The position numbers and the translations under genes are program-made. This document shows positions 39,391 through 47,778 of a DNA stretch of 64,000 nucleotides, one piece after another (positions within the stretch are counted from its first letter, which is position 1; each line of letters begins with the position of its first letter). The notes beneath the pieces were generated by a model, which saw nothing but the letters and a program-made list of their open reading frames with translations, did not search any database and was not told the origin of the DNA. Source of the stretch: an uncultured Gammaproteobacteria bacterium (GTDB taxonomy: Bacteria > Pseudomonadota > Gammaproteobacteria > Eutrophobiales > Eutrophobiaceae); contig CATOTD010000006.1 of NCBI GenBank assembly GCA_951812995.1, positions 62,001 through 126,000 on the forward strand, in the 5' to 3' direction.

Positions 39391-40356
39391 ACTATCTATA
39401 AATTTTTATAAGCATCTATTCTCTTTTAACAAATATATTGCGTATTTAAGTATATAATTTCCCTAATAATAAGTATGTAGCTCTAAATCTGCCATCCTGA
39501 TTAATTATTCCGTAATCGGAGTTTTTCATTCTGTTCAAAAGCGAGTCCTGGATATGGAATTTTGTTTTATAGTCCGCAACAAATTTATCATAATTAAAAC
39601 CGTCTGATTCATAGGTAGCAAATGCCAATCTTTCTGCGAAATTGAAACAGGCGTTAATGTCGCTATCCTTACTAGAAACACCTGATTTTATAAGATGAGC
39701 AATAATTAACACCTTATAGCAATGCCCATATGAAGTAATGGATAGGTCATCAGGCATAAAGGCCTCATATGTCTGCAAGATAGACAGCACAAAAAACGGA
39801 TACCTTGGAACAATTTTATTAGAGATAATGACGGAATTAATGCGCTTTTCAATCTGGTCAATATCACCATCTGTGAGAGGATGTTCCCTGCTCAATAGTT
39901 GTGCTCGTTTTCTGATTAGCTGTTCTTGTTGATGATGCGTGAGTATGCAAATCTCTGCTTGATAAAAATCAGCCAACCGTTCTTCATCTCTAAAAAAAGC
40001 ATTAAATTTATCAGAAGAACAAGTGACAATTATTTTGTCAAAAACGTTTTTGGTAAAATCAAGAAAGTCTAGATGCTTGGCTTTGTTTGTTAGGTTATCT
40101 AAGATGAGAATCTTATCTGCTTTATTTTTCCATAAATTATAATCGCCATGAAATTGTTGCTGATATGTGTTTCTCAATATTTTTTCAGGAGAGCTGCCAT
40201 ATATTTCATCCAAGTCAATATGCAAAACAGGGGTCGAAGGGTTCTCAGATAGATGAAGAAATAAATACCTGCCGAGGGCTGTTTTCCCGCTCATTTCTTC
40301 GCCATGAATAAGAACATATTTCTTTTTTAGCAGTTCTTCAGGCCTCTTTATTTTTA
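39391..40356 (-). pseudogene. TIR-STAND defence-type protein, 3-prime part (P-loop NTPase half)
   Basis: Coding part 40356 to the stop at 39446. Reads KIKRPEELLKKKYVLIHGEE then MSGKTALGRYLFLHL: the Walker A motif GEEMSGKT is complete. Walker B is KILILDNL, followed by KIIVTCSS as a sensor-like strand, then a helical region. Upstream the frame meets the IS1595 end. If the two IS flanks are simply joined, this half continues in frame the TIR half encoded at 41812-42430, giving about 509 residues. TIR plus STAND-type NTPase is a known antiviral and immune architecture. The 55 bases downstream of the stop hold nothing recognisable. Confidence 0.75.
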
Positions 40357-40447
40357 GGAATTATATACTTAACTCCAACTTCACTACAAAATACAAACAC
40401 AATGATTTGTTAGTTTTTTCAAGTAACAAGCTCACCATGCTCACCTG

Positions 40448-40788
40448 TTACCTTATGCAATTTTTCAATTGCACTCCATTTTGGGTTAAACCATCTTTTC
40501 TTGTCTTTCGTTTGCACGCAACGACAATAAAAAGGTTTTTATCGGTTTTTTATCTTTGTTGAATACTGCAATATCAAGCGGATACTCTTTTTTGGTATCA
40601 GATGGCCTTACTTTTACACGCCACTGTGGTCGTGTTTGTAATTGTTCTTTGGGGTATCCGTAATCTTCGACAAGTGTTTCGGAAAAGACTTGTACTGCTT
40701 CTACTTCTTCTGGCGTAGCTTTTACTTCTTCACCACTTATATAGTCTTTGATGTAACCTGCTCTCATTATCGTCCTGTATATCCGCAT
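40448..40788 (-). pseudogene. HsdR N-terminal-like nuclease passenger ORF, frameshifted
   Basis: Starts at ATG 40788 (or 40767) and reads AGYIKDYISGEEVKATPEEV, then ETLVEDYGYPKEQL, RPSDTKKEYPLDIAVF. This is the pattern of the HSDR_N-type PD-(D/E)XK domain found at the start of type I restriction subunits. In frame it ends at 40486. After a T-run near 40528 another frame continues with FIVVACKRKTRKDGLTQNG to TAA at 40448, which is the expected next motif except that the usual Glu before CK is Ala. It is a stand-alone domain inside the IS1595 element, probably inactivated by a one-base loss. Confidence 0.6.
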
Positions 40789-40807
40789 TCTATTTCCATT
40801 GCTTTGC

Positions 40808-41737
40808 TCATGCTAGCACCTCGCGATAGGTAATCCGTTTACCTATCGCGTTGCTTATAAGTGATTCTATACGTTGATTGGTTGGTAACTTACATGGTCC
40901 GTTATTCAGTCTAAAAGTCACTTCGTTCACATAGCGATGTAAGTGTTTAGTGCTAGCATGAGGCCATACCCCATACAGACCGCGTTTGAGTAAAGCCCAG
41001 ACACTTTCAATGCTATTGGTATGAATGTTGTTTGAACCCACATATTCTCCCGCACTATGGGTTACCGTACCATGCTGATAAGCAGACTGTAAATGCTGAT
41101 ATGACCTGTGTTCATCTGTGTAAATGGTGGCACCATATTCCACTGAACAGCCAATCTCTTTGTGCAGGGTCGGTATATCAGTTGATGGGATAGGCTTAGC
41201 CCTTGTGCGGCCACCGCGCTCACGCATTCCGACCACTACCTGCTTGCCAGCTACGCCACGGCCTGCGCGGGCTTTCTTGTGTTTGTGTTTGTTATGTTCC
41301 TTCCCACCGATATAGGTCTCATCAATCTCAACAATGCCAGAAAGTAAATTATCTGTATTATCGTTACAGGTTTCACGAATGCGGGCCTGCATAAACCAGG
41401 CGGTCTTTTGGGTTACTCCGATTTGTTTAGATAACTGCAAGCTAGATATGCCCTTGCGCGAGGTGACAGTTAAGTAAATAGCATATAGCCATTTATGTAG
41501 TGGAACATGAGAACGTTCAAAGATGGTGCCGGTTCTCACCGTAAACTCATCCTTACAGTCCCGGCATAAGTAATATCCTGTCCGCTTTCCTTTGCGCGGG
41601 GTAATACGCTTAAATTCCCCACAATGAGGACAGGATATGTAATCTCTCCAGCGTTGTCCCTCAAAATACAATCTAGCGGCTTCAGCATCCGGAAACTGGC
41701 GAAATAACTCAAATGTGGATATGGCATTGTCTTTCAT
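40808..41737 (-). CDS. IS1595-family (ISXO2-like) transposase
   Basis: 309 residues. N-terminal zinc ribbon (ISCPHC, then YYLCRDC) followed by FTVRTGTIFERSHVPLHKWL, a helix-turn-helix-like region, and the DDE core: EIDETYIGGKEHNKHKHKK, YTDEHRSYQHL and NSIESVWALLKRGLYGV. All these are hallmarks of the IS1595 family. Frame intact. It is transcribed in the same direction as the disrupted TIR-STAND gene and the passenger ORF that follows 19 bases downstream. Confidence 0.94.
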   Translation of the reverse strand: MKDNAISTFELFRQFPDAEAARLYFEGQRWRDYISCPHCGEFKRITPRKGKRTGYYLCRDCKDEFTVRTGTIFERSHVPLHKWLYAIYLTVTSRKGISSLQLSKQIGVTQKTAWFMQARIRETCNDNTDNLLSGIVEIDETYIGGKEHNKHKHKKARAGRGVAGKQVVVGMRERGGRTRAKPIPSTDIPTLHKEIGCSVEYGATIYTDEHRSYQHLQSAYQHGTVTHSAGEYVGSNNIHTNSIESVWALLKRGLYGVWPHASTKHLHRYVNEVTFRLNNGPCKLPTNQRIESLISNAIGKRITYREVLA

Positions 41738-41811
41738 TGATGACCCTCCGTTTTATTGCATTTTTATGTTAGATTATATGGGTTATCTATTGGAGTTAAG
41801 TATATAATTCC

Positions 41812-42430
41812 CTTTTTTTTCCTCATGAATTATCTCGCTATCTTGTTGTGGGCTACAGCATGAAAGATGCGGAAAAATAAATATTTCTGTTAGTTTTATG
41901 TTATGTTGCGACAGAAAATCTGTCTTTTCTATTTCATCTAAAAATTCGCGCTTTGGGGTGCAGTTTTCTCTTAACTGATTGATGGTTGCTTTAATGCCTT
42001 CATATACCTGTTGCCAAGCCTCATTTTTATGAGAAAACTGAGTAATAGGCTTCCCGTCATTAGGCAGTGCTTTTATATCGTCGTCTGCGAGTAAATCTTT
42101 CCAAGCGCACCCTTCAAGAATAATCGGAATACGAATAACAGGTTTTCCATTACTAGCAAGTTCTTTTGTTCTTTGCCATTCTTTTATGCACTCATTAGAT
42201 GCAATAAAATTTTGACTAATAAGAAACACGATAATATCTGCTTCTACTATCTTTTCTTCAATTTTTTTAGAAAGACTTTGGCCTGGCAATATTTCTTTGT
42301 CTGACCAAGTTTGCAGTAATTCTTGTCGTTGAAGTTGCGTTAGAGCTTTTTCCATAGATTCTCTTTGCCGGTCGTCTTTGTGGCAATAGCTGTAAAATAA
42401 TTTTGTTGAAAATGTGTATTGGTCGCTCAT
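41812..42430 (-). pseudogene. TIR-STAND defence-type protein, 5-prime part (TIR domain half)
   Basis: I start it at ATG 42430 behind GGAGCGGAAG; an upstream ATG at 42442 is possible. Residues 8-140 form a TIR domain: KLFYSYCHKDD (box 1), WSDKEILPGQSLSKKIEEKI, ADIIVFLISQNFIASNEC, with Glu84 in CIKEW at the position of the catalytic NADase glutamate, and RIPIILEGCAWKDL. The frame runs to HEEKK and meets the IS1595 end. The disrupted ORF ends within IS sequence at 41783. The other half is at 39446-40356. As it stands the TIR domain could still be made alone, with an eight-residue IS-derived tail. Confidence 0.8.
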
Positions 42431-42609
42431 CTTCCGCTCCACGATTGGATTTAGATAAGGTTAGCGGGTTAGCTATGTGTTTTCAATGTTAATGGTGGTG
42501 CGGCTTGGGTTAGAGGAAGGCGAGGGCGGGCATGGTCGGTGAAGCGATCGGTGTGGCGAATGTAGCGCAGTTTTTATGCCATGCAGCGTTATGAATGAGC
42601 CACCAACAG

Positions 42610-43431
42610 CTACACGTCGCGCAATATTGCGTTTATACCGACTTTGCTAAGTGTCTTCTCATCAACCGTTTTGACAATAACGGCACAGTACAAACTGTAC
42701 TTACCGTCATTCGCAGGCAGGTTGCCAGAGACGACTACAGAGCCAGGTGGAATGTAGCCATGGGTAATTTCACCCGTAGCGCGATCATAGATGCGCGTGC
42801 TCTGTCCAAGATAAACGCCCATGGAAATAACAGAACCCTGGCCGACAATGACACCTTCAACCACTTCTGAACGCGCACCAATAAAACAATTATCTTCGAT
42901 GATGGTAGGGTTGGCTTGCAAGGGCTCCAAGACACCACCGATACCGACACCGCCAGAGAGATGTACGTTCTTGCCAATCTGTGCACAGGAGCCGACTGTA
43001 GCCCAGGTATCGACCATCGTGCCGCTATCAACATAGGCACCGATATTGACAAAACTTGGCATCAAGACGACATTTTGTCCAATATAACTGCCGCGTCTAA
43101 CGGTTGCATTAGGGACAACGCGCACACCGGTTTCGATAAAATTGTCCTTGGTATAGTCGTAAAATTTATTTGGTATTTTATCGTAATAATTTGTCAGGCT
43201 GTCTTGCATAACAACGTTTTTTTCAAGGATAAACGAGAGCAATACGGCCTTTTTTAACCATTGATTGACGACCCAGCTACCCGCAATTTTTTCAGCGATG
43301 CGCATCTGTCCGCTATCGAGTTTCCAGATGATGTCCGCAACTGCATCTTTGAGTTCTTGATGCGCATGATCAGGTTCAATCTCGGCACGATTATCAAATG
43401 CTTTGTTAATCAATTTTTCTAAATCATTCAT
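42610..43431 (-). CDS. dapD: Tetrahydrodipicolinate N-succinyltransferase
   Basis: Succinylates tetrahydrodipicolinate in the lysine/diaminopimelate pathway. 273 residues. N-terminal helical domain ([18 protein letters not shown]), then left-handed beta-helix repeats ([40 protein letters not shown]) and the conserved [19 protein letters not shown]. The C-terminus has [12 protein letters not shown]. 18 bases after dapC, which feeds the next step. Confidence 0.96.
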   Translation of the reverse strand: MNDLEKLINKAFDNRAEIEPDHAHQELKDAVADIIWKLDSGQMRIAEKIAGSWVVNQWLKKAVLLSFILEKNVVMQDSLTNYYDKIPNKFYDYTKDNFIETGVRVVPNATVRRGSYIGQNVVLMPSFVNIGAYVDSGTMVDTWATVGSCAQIGKNVHLSGGVGIGGVLEPLQANPTIIEDNCFIGARSEVVEGVIVGQGSVISMGVYLGQSTRIYDRATGEITHGYIPPGSVVVSGNLPANDGKYSLYCAVIVKTVDEKTLSKVGINAILRDV

Positions 43432-43449
43432 AATATGTATTCCCTGATT

Positions 43450-44652
43450 TTAAGATGAATTTTGTATAAATCGTTTGATTCGTTTTGCGGCATCGATGCA
43501 TTCCGCCAGTTCTGCTACCAGTGCAATACGGACGCGCTTGCGGCCCGGATTGATACCATTAATGTCACGCGATAGATAGGAGCCGGGCAACACCTTGACA
43601 TTCTCGCTGGAATATAATTTTCTTGCAAAGTCTACGTCTTGGCCAGGCAATTCAGGCCAGAGATAAAAACTGGCGGCAGGTGCCGTGACGGGTAATACAG
43701 GGTTTAAGATCGCGCAGACTTGGTCGAATTTTTTCTGATATTGGACTCGATTTTGTTTTACATGTGCTTCGTCGCGCCAGGCGGCAATACTCGCTTTTTG
43801 CGTATGTAGGGGCATGGCGCTACCATGATAAGTGCGGTAGCACAGGAAGTTTGCAATCAGTTCACTATCGCCGGCAACAAACCCTGAACGTAATCCTGGA
43901 ACATTGGATCGTTTGGACAGGCTATGAAAAACCAAGCAACGCTTATATTCTGTATTGCCTCGTTTATTTGCATACGCAAGCAGGCTAGCGGGTGCCGGGC
44001 CTGTGTCTGGATAAATTTCCGAGTAACATTCATCTGCCGCAATGACAAAGTTGTATTTTTCCGCCAGCACCATTAATTCTGTTACCGTTTTGATATCTGC
44101 TACAGCACCGCTGGGATTGCTTGGTGAGCAAAGATAGATTAATTGGCAGCGTTGCCAAATAGTTTCTGGCACGGTTGAAAAATCAGGCATGAAATTGTTA
44201 TCTTCAGTGCAGTTTAAATAGTAGGGTTCGGCACCGGCCAACAATGCAGCCCCTTCATAGATTTGATAAAATGGATTGGGTAGCACAACAACGGGGGTTG
44301 CATGTGTTTTGTTAATGACGGTTTGGGCAATGGCAAATAATGCCTCGCGTGTTCCATTCACGGGCAGTATATTTTTTTCTGCGTTTATTGATGTTGTGGG
44401 TAGGTTGAATCGATTACATAACCAGGACGCTATTGCGTTTCGTAATTCCGGGATGCCGCGGGTTGTTGGATATACGCCAACGTCAGCCATGTTAGCTTTT
44501 AATGTATCTAATATAAACTTTGGTGTAGGGTGTTGAGGCTCGCCAATGGCAAGGCTGATGGCTGGCTTATGCGGGTCAATAATCGCGCCGTCAAGCAACT
44601 TGGTGAGTTTCTCAAATGGGTACGCATGACAATTTTTCAATCCAGGGTTCAT
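43450..44652 (-). CDS. dapC: Succinyldiaminopimelate transaminase
   Basis: PLP-dependent class I aminotransferase that aminates the DapD product. 400 residues. Opens MNPGLKNCHAYPFEKLTKLL; conserved AISLAIGEPQHPTP, LPNPFYQIYEGAALLAGAEP, CSPSNPSGAVAD, VIAADECYSEIY and the PLP lysine in FHSLSKRSNVPGLRSGFVAG. Pairing with dapD 18 bases downstream supports the dapC assignment over other aminotransferases. Confidence 0.93.
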   Translation of the reverse strand: MNPGLKNCHAYPFEKLTKLLDGAIIDPHKPAISLAIGEPQHPTPKFILDTLKANMADVGVYPTTRGIPELRNAIASWLCNRFNLPTTSINAEKNILPVNGTREALFAIAQTVINKTHATPVVVLPNPFYQIYEGAALLAGAEPYYLNCTEDNNFMPDFSTVPETIWQRCQLIYLCSPSNPSGAVADIKTVTELMVLAEKYNFVIAADECYSEIYPDTGPAPASLLAYANKRGNTEYKRCLVFHSLSKRSNVPGLRSGFVAGDSELIANFLCYRTYHGSAMPLHTQKASIAAWRDEAHVKQNRVQYQKKFDQVCAILNPVLPVTAPAASFYLWPELPGQDVDFARKLYSSENVKVLPGSYLSRDINGINPGRKRVRIALVAELAECIDAAKRIKRFIQNSS

Positions 44653-44727
44653 GGATGTTGCGCTAATTGATTAAGGTTCAAAAGCGCAAGTATAGGCTAA
44701 CCATGTTTTATATCCCATCCGCATTTA

Positions 44728-44973
44728 GAAGAAAAACGATTTGGTCTTGGACCTTTTGGCCTGAGACCTTTTGGCTTGAGACCTTTGCATAAAACGCCTG
44801 TTTGAATATTATCCCGGGAATATTACCCGGCAATGGCTCAATGTTTAGCCACTGGGCTGGGTCGGGTTGGACTGAGCTGGGTCAAGTGGGTTCGGTTCGG
44901 GTTGGACTGGGTCAAGTGGGTTCGGTTCGGGTTAAGTCGGATTGGACAAGTATCGCTTTAGTGCCAAGGTCTT
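44728..44973 (+). repeat. G-rich MITE-like repeat, locus B
   Basis: Left part: three tandem 15-16-base units of the form CTTGAGACCTTTTGG (44745-44790), the last continuing as GAGACCTTTGCATAAAACG. Middle: two 30-base G-rich units starting GTCAAGTGGGTTCGGTTCGG at 44881 and 44911. Right end: CAAGTATCGCTTTAGTGCCA then AGGTCTT. The right end read on the reverse strand (AAGACCTTGGCACTAAAGCG) is an inverted copy of the left end, as in a miniature transposon. No coding capacity. Shares the right tail with loci A and C. Confidence 0.65.
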
Positions 44974-45088
44974 GGCCTACAAAGCGTAAATTCTGGCATT
45001 AGTCCCTGGCATTAGTTCTTGGCACCATGATGATGTATGCTTTACACCTGTTAAAAATAGCTTATTTTTATTATCTGTATATTTAGAC

Positions 45089-46174
45089 GTGACTGAAAAA
45101 ATATTAATCCTGCCAGGCGACGGTATTGGCCCTGAGATCGTAGCTCAGGCTGAAAAAGTGTTGACCTATTTGATCAATGAATGCGGGCTGAAGGTAACCA
45201 TTGAACATGGCCTGTTAGGCGGCTCTGCGGTTGATGCAACGGGCGTACCGTTGCCGGATGCAACGCTGGCCAAGGCCAGGGGATCGGCGGCGATATTGCT
45301 CGGTGCTGTGGGCGGCGTGGCATGGGAATCGATGGAGCGTGCATTGCGCCCGGAACGCGGCTTATTAGCCATCCGCGCGGCATTGGGTTTGTTTGCCAAT
45401 TTGCGTCCGGCCGTATTGTTCCCACAGTTGGCCGCGGCCTCTAGTCTGAAAGCGGAATACGTGCGTAATCTCGATATCATGATCGTAAGAGAACTCACGG
45501 GCGGCCTCTACTTTGGTGAACCGCGCGGCATCCGCACGCTAGATGATGGGCAACGCCAAGGATACAACACCTTGGTGTACAGCGAACGTGAGATTGAACG
45601 GATAGCGCGTGTTGCATTTGATGTTGCAGGCAAACGCCGGGGACGAGTCTGCTCGGTGGACAAGGCCAATGTCTTGGAAGCGACTGAGCTGTGGCGCGAT
45701 GTCGTGACAAATGTCGCGCAGGATTACCCTGCGGTTGAACTAGAACACATGTATGTTGATAACGCGGCGATGCAATTAGTGCGGGCACCAAAACAATTTG
45801 ATGTGATGCTAACCACCAACTTGTTTGGCGATGTCTTGTCAGACCTCGCCTCAATGCTGACCGGCTCAATCGGGATGTTGCCATCTGCCGCTCTGGCCCG
45901 TGATGGTAGTGGTTTGTATGAACCGATTCATGGCTCGGCACCCGATATTGCCGGTCAGGATATCGCCAACCCCTTGGCAACCATACTGTCCTTATCGATG
46001 TTGTTGCGTTACTCGCTTGCAGAAATAAAGCTGGCTGATAAGATTGGCCTGGCTATCAGTCAGGTGTTGAGCGATGGCTTGAGAACCAAGGATATTCATT
46101 CTGCAGGCACGCGCTGTATTGGTACGAGTGCCATGGGGGATGCGGTTGTGCAAGCCTTAGCATCATTAAGTTGA
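45089..46174 (+). CDS. leuB: 3-isopropylmalate dehydrogenase, GTG start
   Basis: NAD-dependent oxidative decarboxylation of 3-isopropylmalate in leucine synthesis. 361 residues. Opens [20 protein letters not shown] from a GTG at 45089, the only plausible start. Conserved [20 protein letters not shown], the substrate loop [19 protein letters not shown], and the [20 protein letters not shown] signature. leuC and leuD, often directly upstream, are absent; repeat locus B and dapC lie there instead. Confidence 0.96.
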   Translation: MTEKILILPGDGIGPEIVAQAEKVLTYLINECGLKVTIEHGLLGGSAVDATGVPLPDATLAKARGSAAILLGAVGGVAWESMERALRPERGLLAIRAALGLFANLRPAVLFPQLAAASSLKAEYVRNLDIMIVRELTGGLYFGEPRGIRTLDDGQRQGYNTLVYSEREIERIARVAFDVAGKRRGRVCSVDKANVLEATELWRDVVTNVAQDYPAVELEHMYVDNAAMQLVRAPKQFDVMLTTNLFGDVLSDLASMLTGSIGMLPSAALARDGSGLYEPIHGSAPDIAGQDIANPLATILSLSMLLRYSLAEIKLADKIGLAISQVLSDGLRTKDIHSAGTRCIGTSAMGDAVVQALASLS

Positions 46175-46198
46175 TTAATATGGCGCAGAGAAACGGAT

Positions 46199-47224
46199 AT
46201 GGCAGATAAAACGTACAATGTTGCTGTCGTTGGTGCGACGGGGATCGTGGGTGAGACGATGTTGTCCATTCTGGAACAGCGGCACTTTCCCGTGGGCGAA
46301 GTTTACGCCTTGGCGAGCCACCGTTCTGTGGGTAGACGGCTCCCATTCAAAGACACGACTTTGCAAGTTGAAGACTTGGCCACGTTTGATTTCAGCAAGG
46401 CCGATATTGGCTTGTTTTCGCCAGGCGCATCGGTGTCGGCAATCTATGCGCCGCGTGCTGCAAAAGCCGCTTGTATTGTCGTGGACAATACGTCGCAATT
46501 TCGTTATGACGATGATGTCCCATTAGTCATACCTGAAGTCAACCCTGATGCCATCGCCGATTACAAAAACAGAAATATTATCGCAAACCCTAATTGCTCA
46601 ACAATACAGATGTTGGTCGCACTAAAACCAATTCGTGATGCTGTTGGGATCGAACGGATTAATGTGTGTACTTATCAAGCTGTCTCTGGTACGGGTAAGG
46701 ACGCTATGGAAGAGCTCGCGAAACAAACAGCCAGTTTGCTAGGTATGAAAGGCCTTGAATGTCATGTCTACCCAAAGCAAATTGCCTTTAATGCGCTACC
46801 GCAAATTGACGCTTTGCAGGATAATGGCTATACCCGAGAAGAGATGAAAATGGTTTGGGAGACCAGGAAAATTTTTGCAGATGAATCAATTCAGGTTAAC
46901 GCGACGGCCGTGCGGGTCCCGGTTTTTTATGGGCATTCAGAAGCCATTCATATTGAAACCAGAGAAAAAATTGATGCGGCAACGGCTCGAAAATTACTTG
47001 CAGAAATGCCCGGCGTTATGGTGATCGACGACCCGCATAATGGTGTTTATCCTACGGCAGTAACAGAGGCCGCTGGAGAGGATGCGGTCTTTATTGGGCG
47101 TATTCGAGAGGATATTTCCCACCCTCGTGGGCTGAATTTGTGGGTGGTTTCAGACAATGTTCGCAAAGGTGCTGCATTAAATAGTGTTCAAATCGCTGAA
47201 ATTCTGGTAAAAAGCTACATATAA
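46199..47224 (+). CDS. asd: Aspartate-semialdehyde dehydrogenase
   Basis: Reduces aspartyl phosphate to the semialdehyde feeding lysine/DAP, threonine and methionine synthesis. 341 residues. NADP-binding motif VAVVGATGIVGETMLSIL, the FSPGASVSAIYAPRAA stretch, catalytic Cys in IANPNCSTIQMLVALKPI, and C-terminal catalytic His in VPVFYGHSEAIHIETR. Starts 24 bases after leuB. The leuB-asd-fimV-truA order is the Pseudomonas-type arrangement. Confidence 0.97.
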   Translation: MADKTYNVAVVGATGIVGETMLSILEQRHFPVGEVYALASHRSVGRRLPFKDTTLQVEDLATFDFSKADIGLFSPGASVSAIYAPRAAKAACIVVDNTSQFRYDDDVPLVIPEVNPDAIADYKNRNIIANPNCSTIQMLVALKPIRDAVGIERINVCTYQAVSGTGKDAMEELAKQTASLLGMKGLECHVYPKQIAFNALPQIDALQDNGYTREEMKMVWETRKIFADESIQVNATAVRVPVFYGHSEAIHIETREKIDAATARKLLAEMPGVMVIDDPHNGVYPTAVTEAAGEDAVFIGRIREDISHPRGLNLWVVSDNVRKGAALNSVQIAEILVKSYI

Positions 47225-47246
47225 GCTATAGTTATAGCTTATATGT
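47217..47246. repeat. Perfect 14-bp palindrome at the end of asd
   Basis: ACATATAAGCTATA, two bases, then its exact complement TATAGCTTATATGT. It overlaps the last codons and the stop of asd. It is AT-rich and lacks a following T-run on either strand, so it is not a standard terminator. It could be an RNA hairpin that stabilises the asd message end or a DNA-binding site upstream of the FimV-like genes. Confidence 0.6.
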
Positions 47247-47372
47247 AAAGCACATTCGTAAGTTTTTTGTGTAAAATACTGGTATAAATAAAGGTAAATT
47301 TGTATTTTTAAAGTGTTGGTTTTATGAACATTATCAATATAAATTTGTTTGTAAAACAATAATATAGAGCGC

Positions 47373-47762
47373 ATGTTAATGAATGCTTACAAAATATTAT
47401 TTCGGTTATTGATAATCTTTGGTTTTGGATTTTATGCCATGCCAGGTTATTCATTGGCGTTGTCTGAGGCCTCCTTAAACTCTCATTTAAATGAATTACT
47501 TGATGTCAGAATTGCGCTAAAAACAAATACCGCGGCCGTCATTGATGACCTTACCATCGGCCTCAAATACTCAGCAGAATATACTTTTCCCAAGTATCGA
47601 TTAAAATACGAACTTTTAAAAAGTAACGAGGGGCCTATTCTCAAGATCACCAGCGATGATTTTATCCGTGCGCCCATTGTTGAATTTATACTGGATATGA
47701 GCTGGTCTGATGGCCATATTATTCGCAAATATTCATTCTTAATTGACCCACCTCAAAATTAA
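47373..47762 (+). CDS. Short exported protein related to the FimV N-terminal domain
   Basis: 129 residues: signal peptide (IIFGFGFYAMPGYSLA) and one small domain, ALSEASLNSHLNELLDVRIA through IVEFILDMSWSDGHIIRKYS and FLIDPP. It lines up with the N-terminal domain of FimV next door (SSALNEPFEAKIQL through FLVEVNWSNGRLFREYTVLL and DPP). It looks like a duplicated, stand-alone copy of that domain without LysM, membrane helix or TPR. Start 47373 or 47379. The stop is 16 bases before the FimV start, so the pair is co-transcribed. Confidence 0.7.
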   Translation: MLMNAYKILFRLLIIFGFGFYAMPGYSLALSEASLNSHLNELLDVRIALKTNTAAVIDDLTIGLKYSAEYTFPKYRLKYELLKSNEGPILKITSDDFIRAPIVEFILDMSWSDGHIIRKYSFLIDPPQN

Positions 47763-47778
47763 ATTACAGAAAATAAAA

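Larger units (their letters stand above)
40357..41811 (-). mobile_element. IS1595-family element with passenger ORF
   Basis: About 1455 bp bounded by a near-perfect 22-base inverted repeat (GGAATTATATACTTAACTCC plus AA) starting at 40357 and ending at 41811. It contains an intact ISXO2/IS1595 transposase and a second ORF of restriction-enzyme type. The expected 8-bp target duplication is not exact: both flanks are A/T runs that differ at three positions. It splits the TIR-STAND gene. The transposase is intact and the repeats almost identical, so the insertion looks recent. Confidence 0.9.

Noticed and set aside
42443..42609. A gene or RNA between the TIR gene and dapD
   Set aside because: Only 167 bases, no ORF with support, no terminator-like hairpin recognised.
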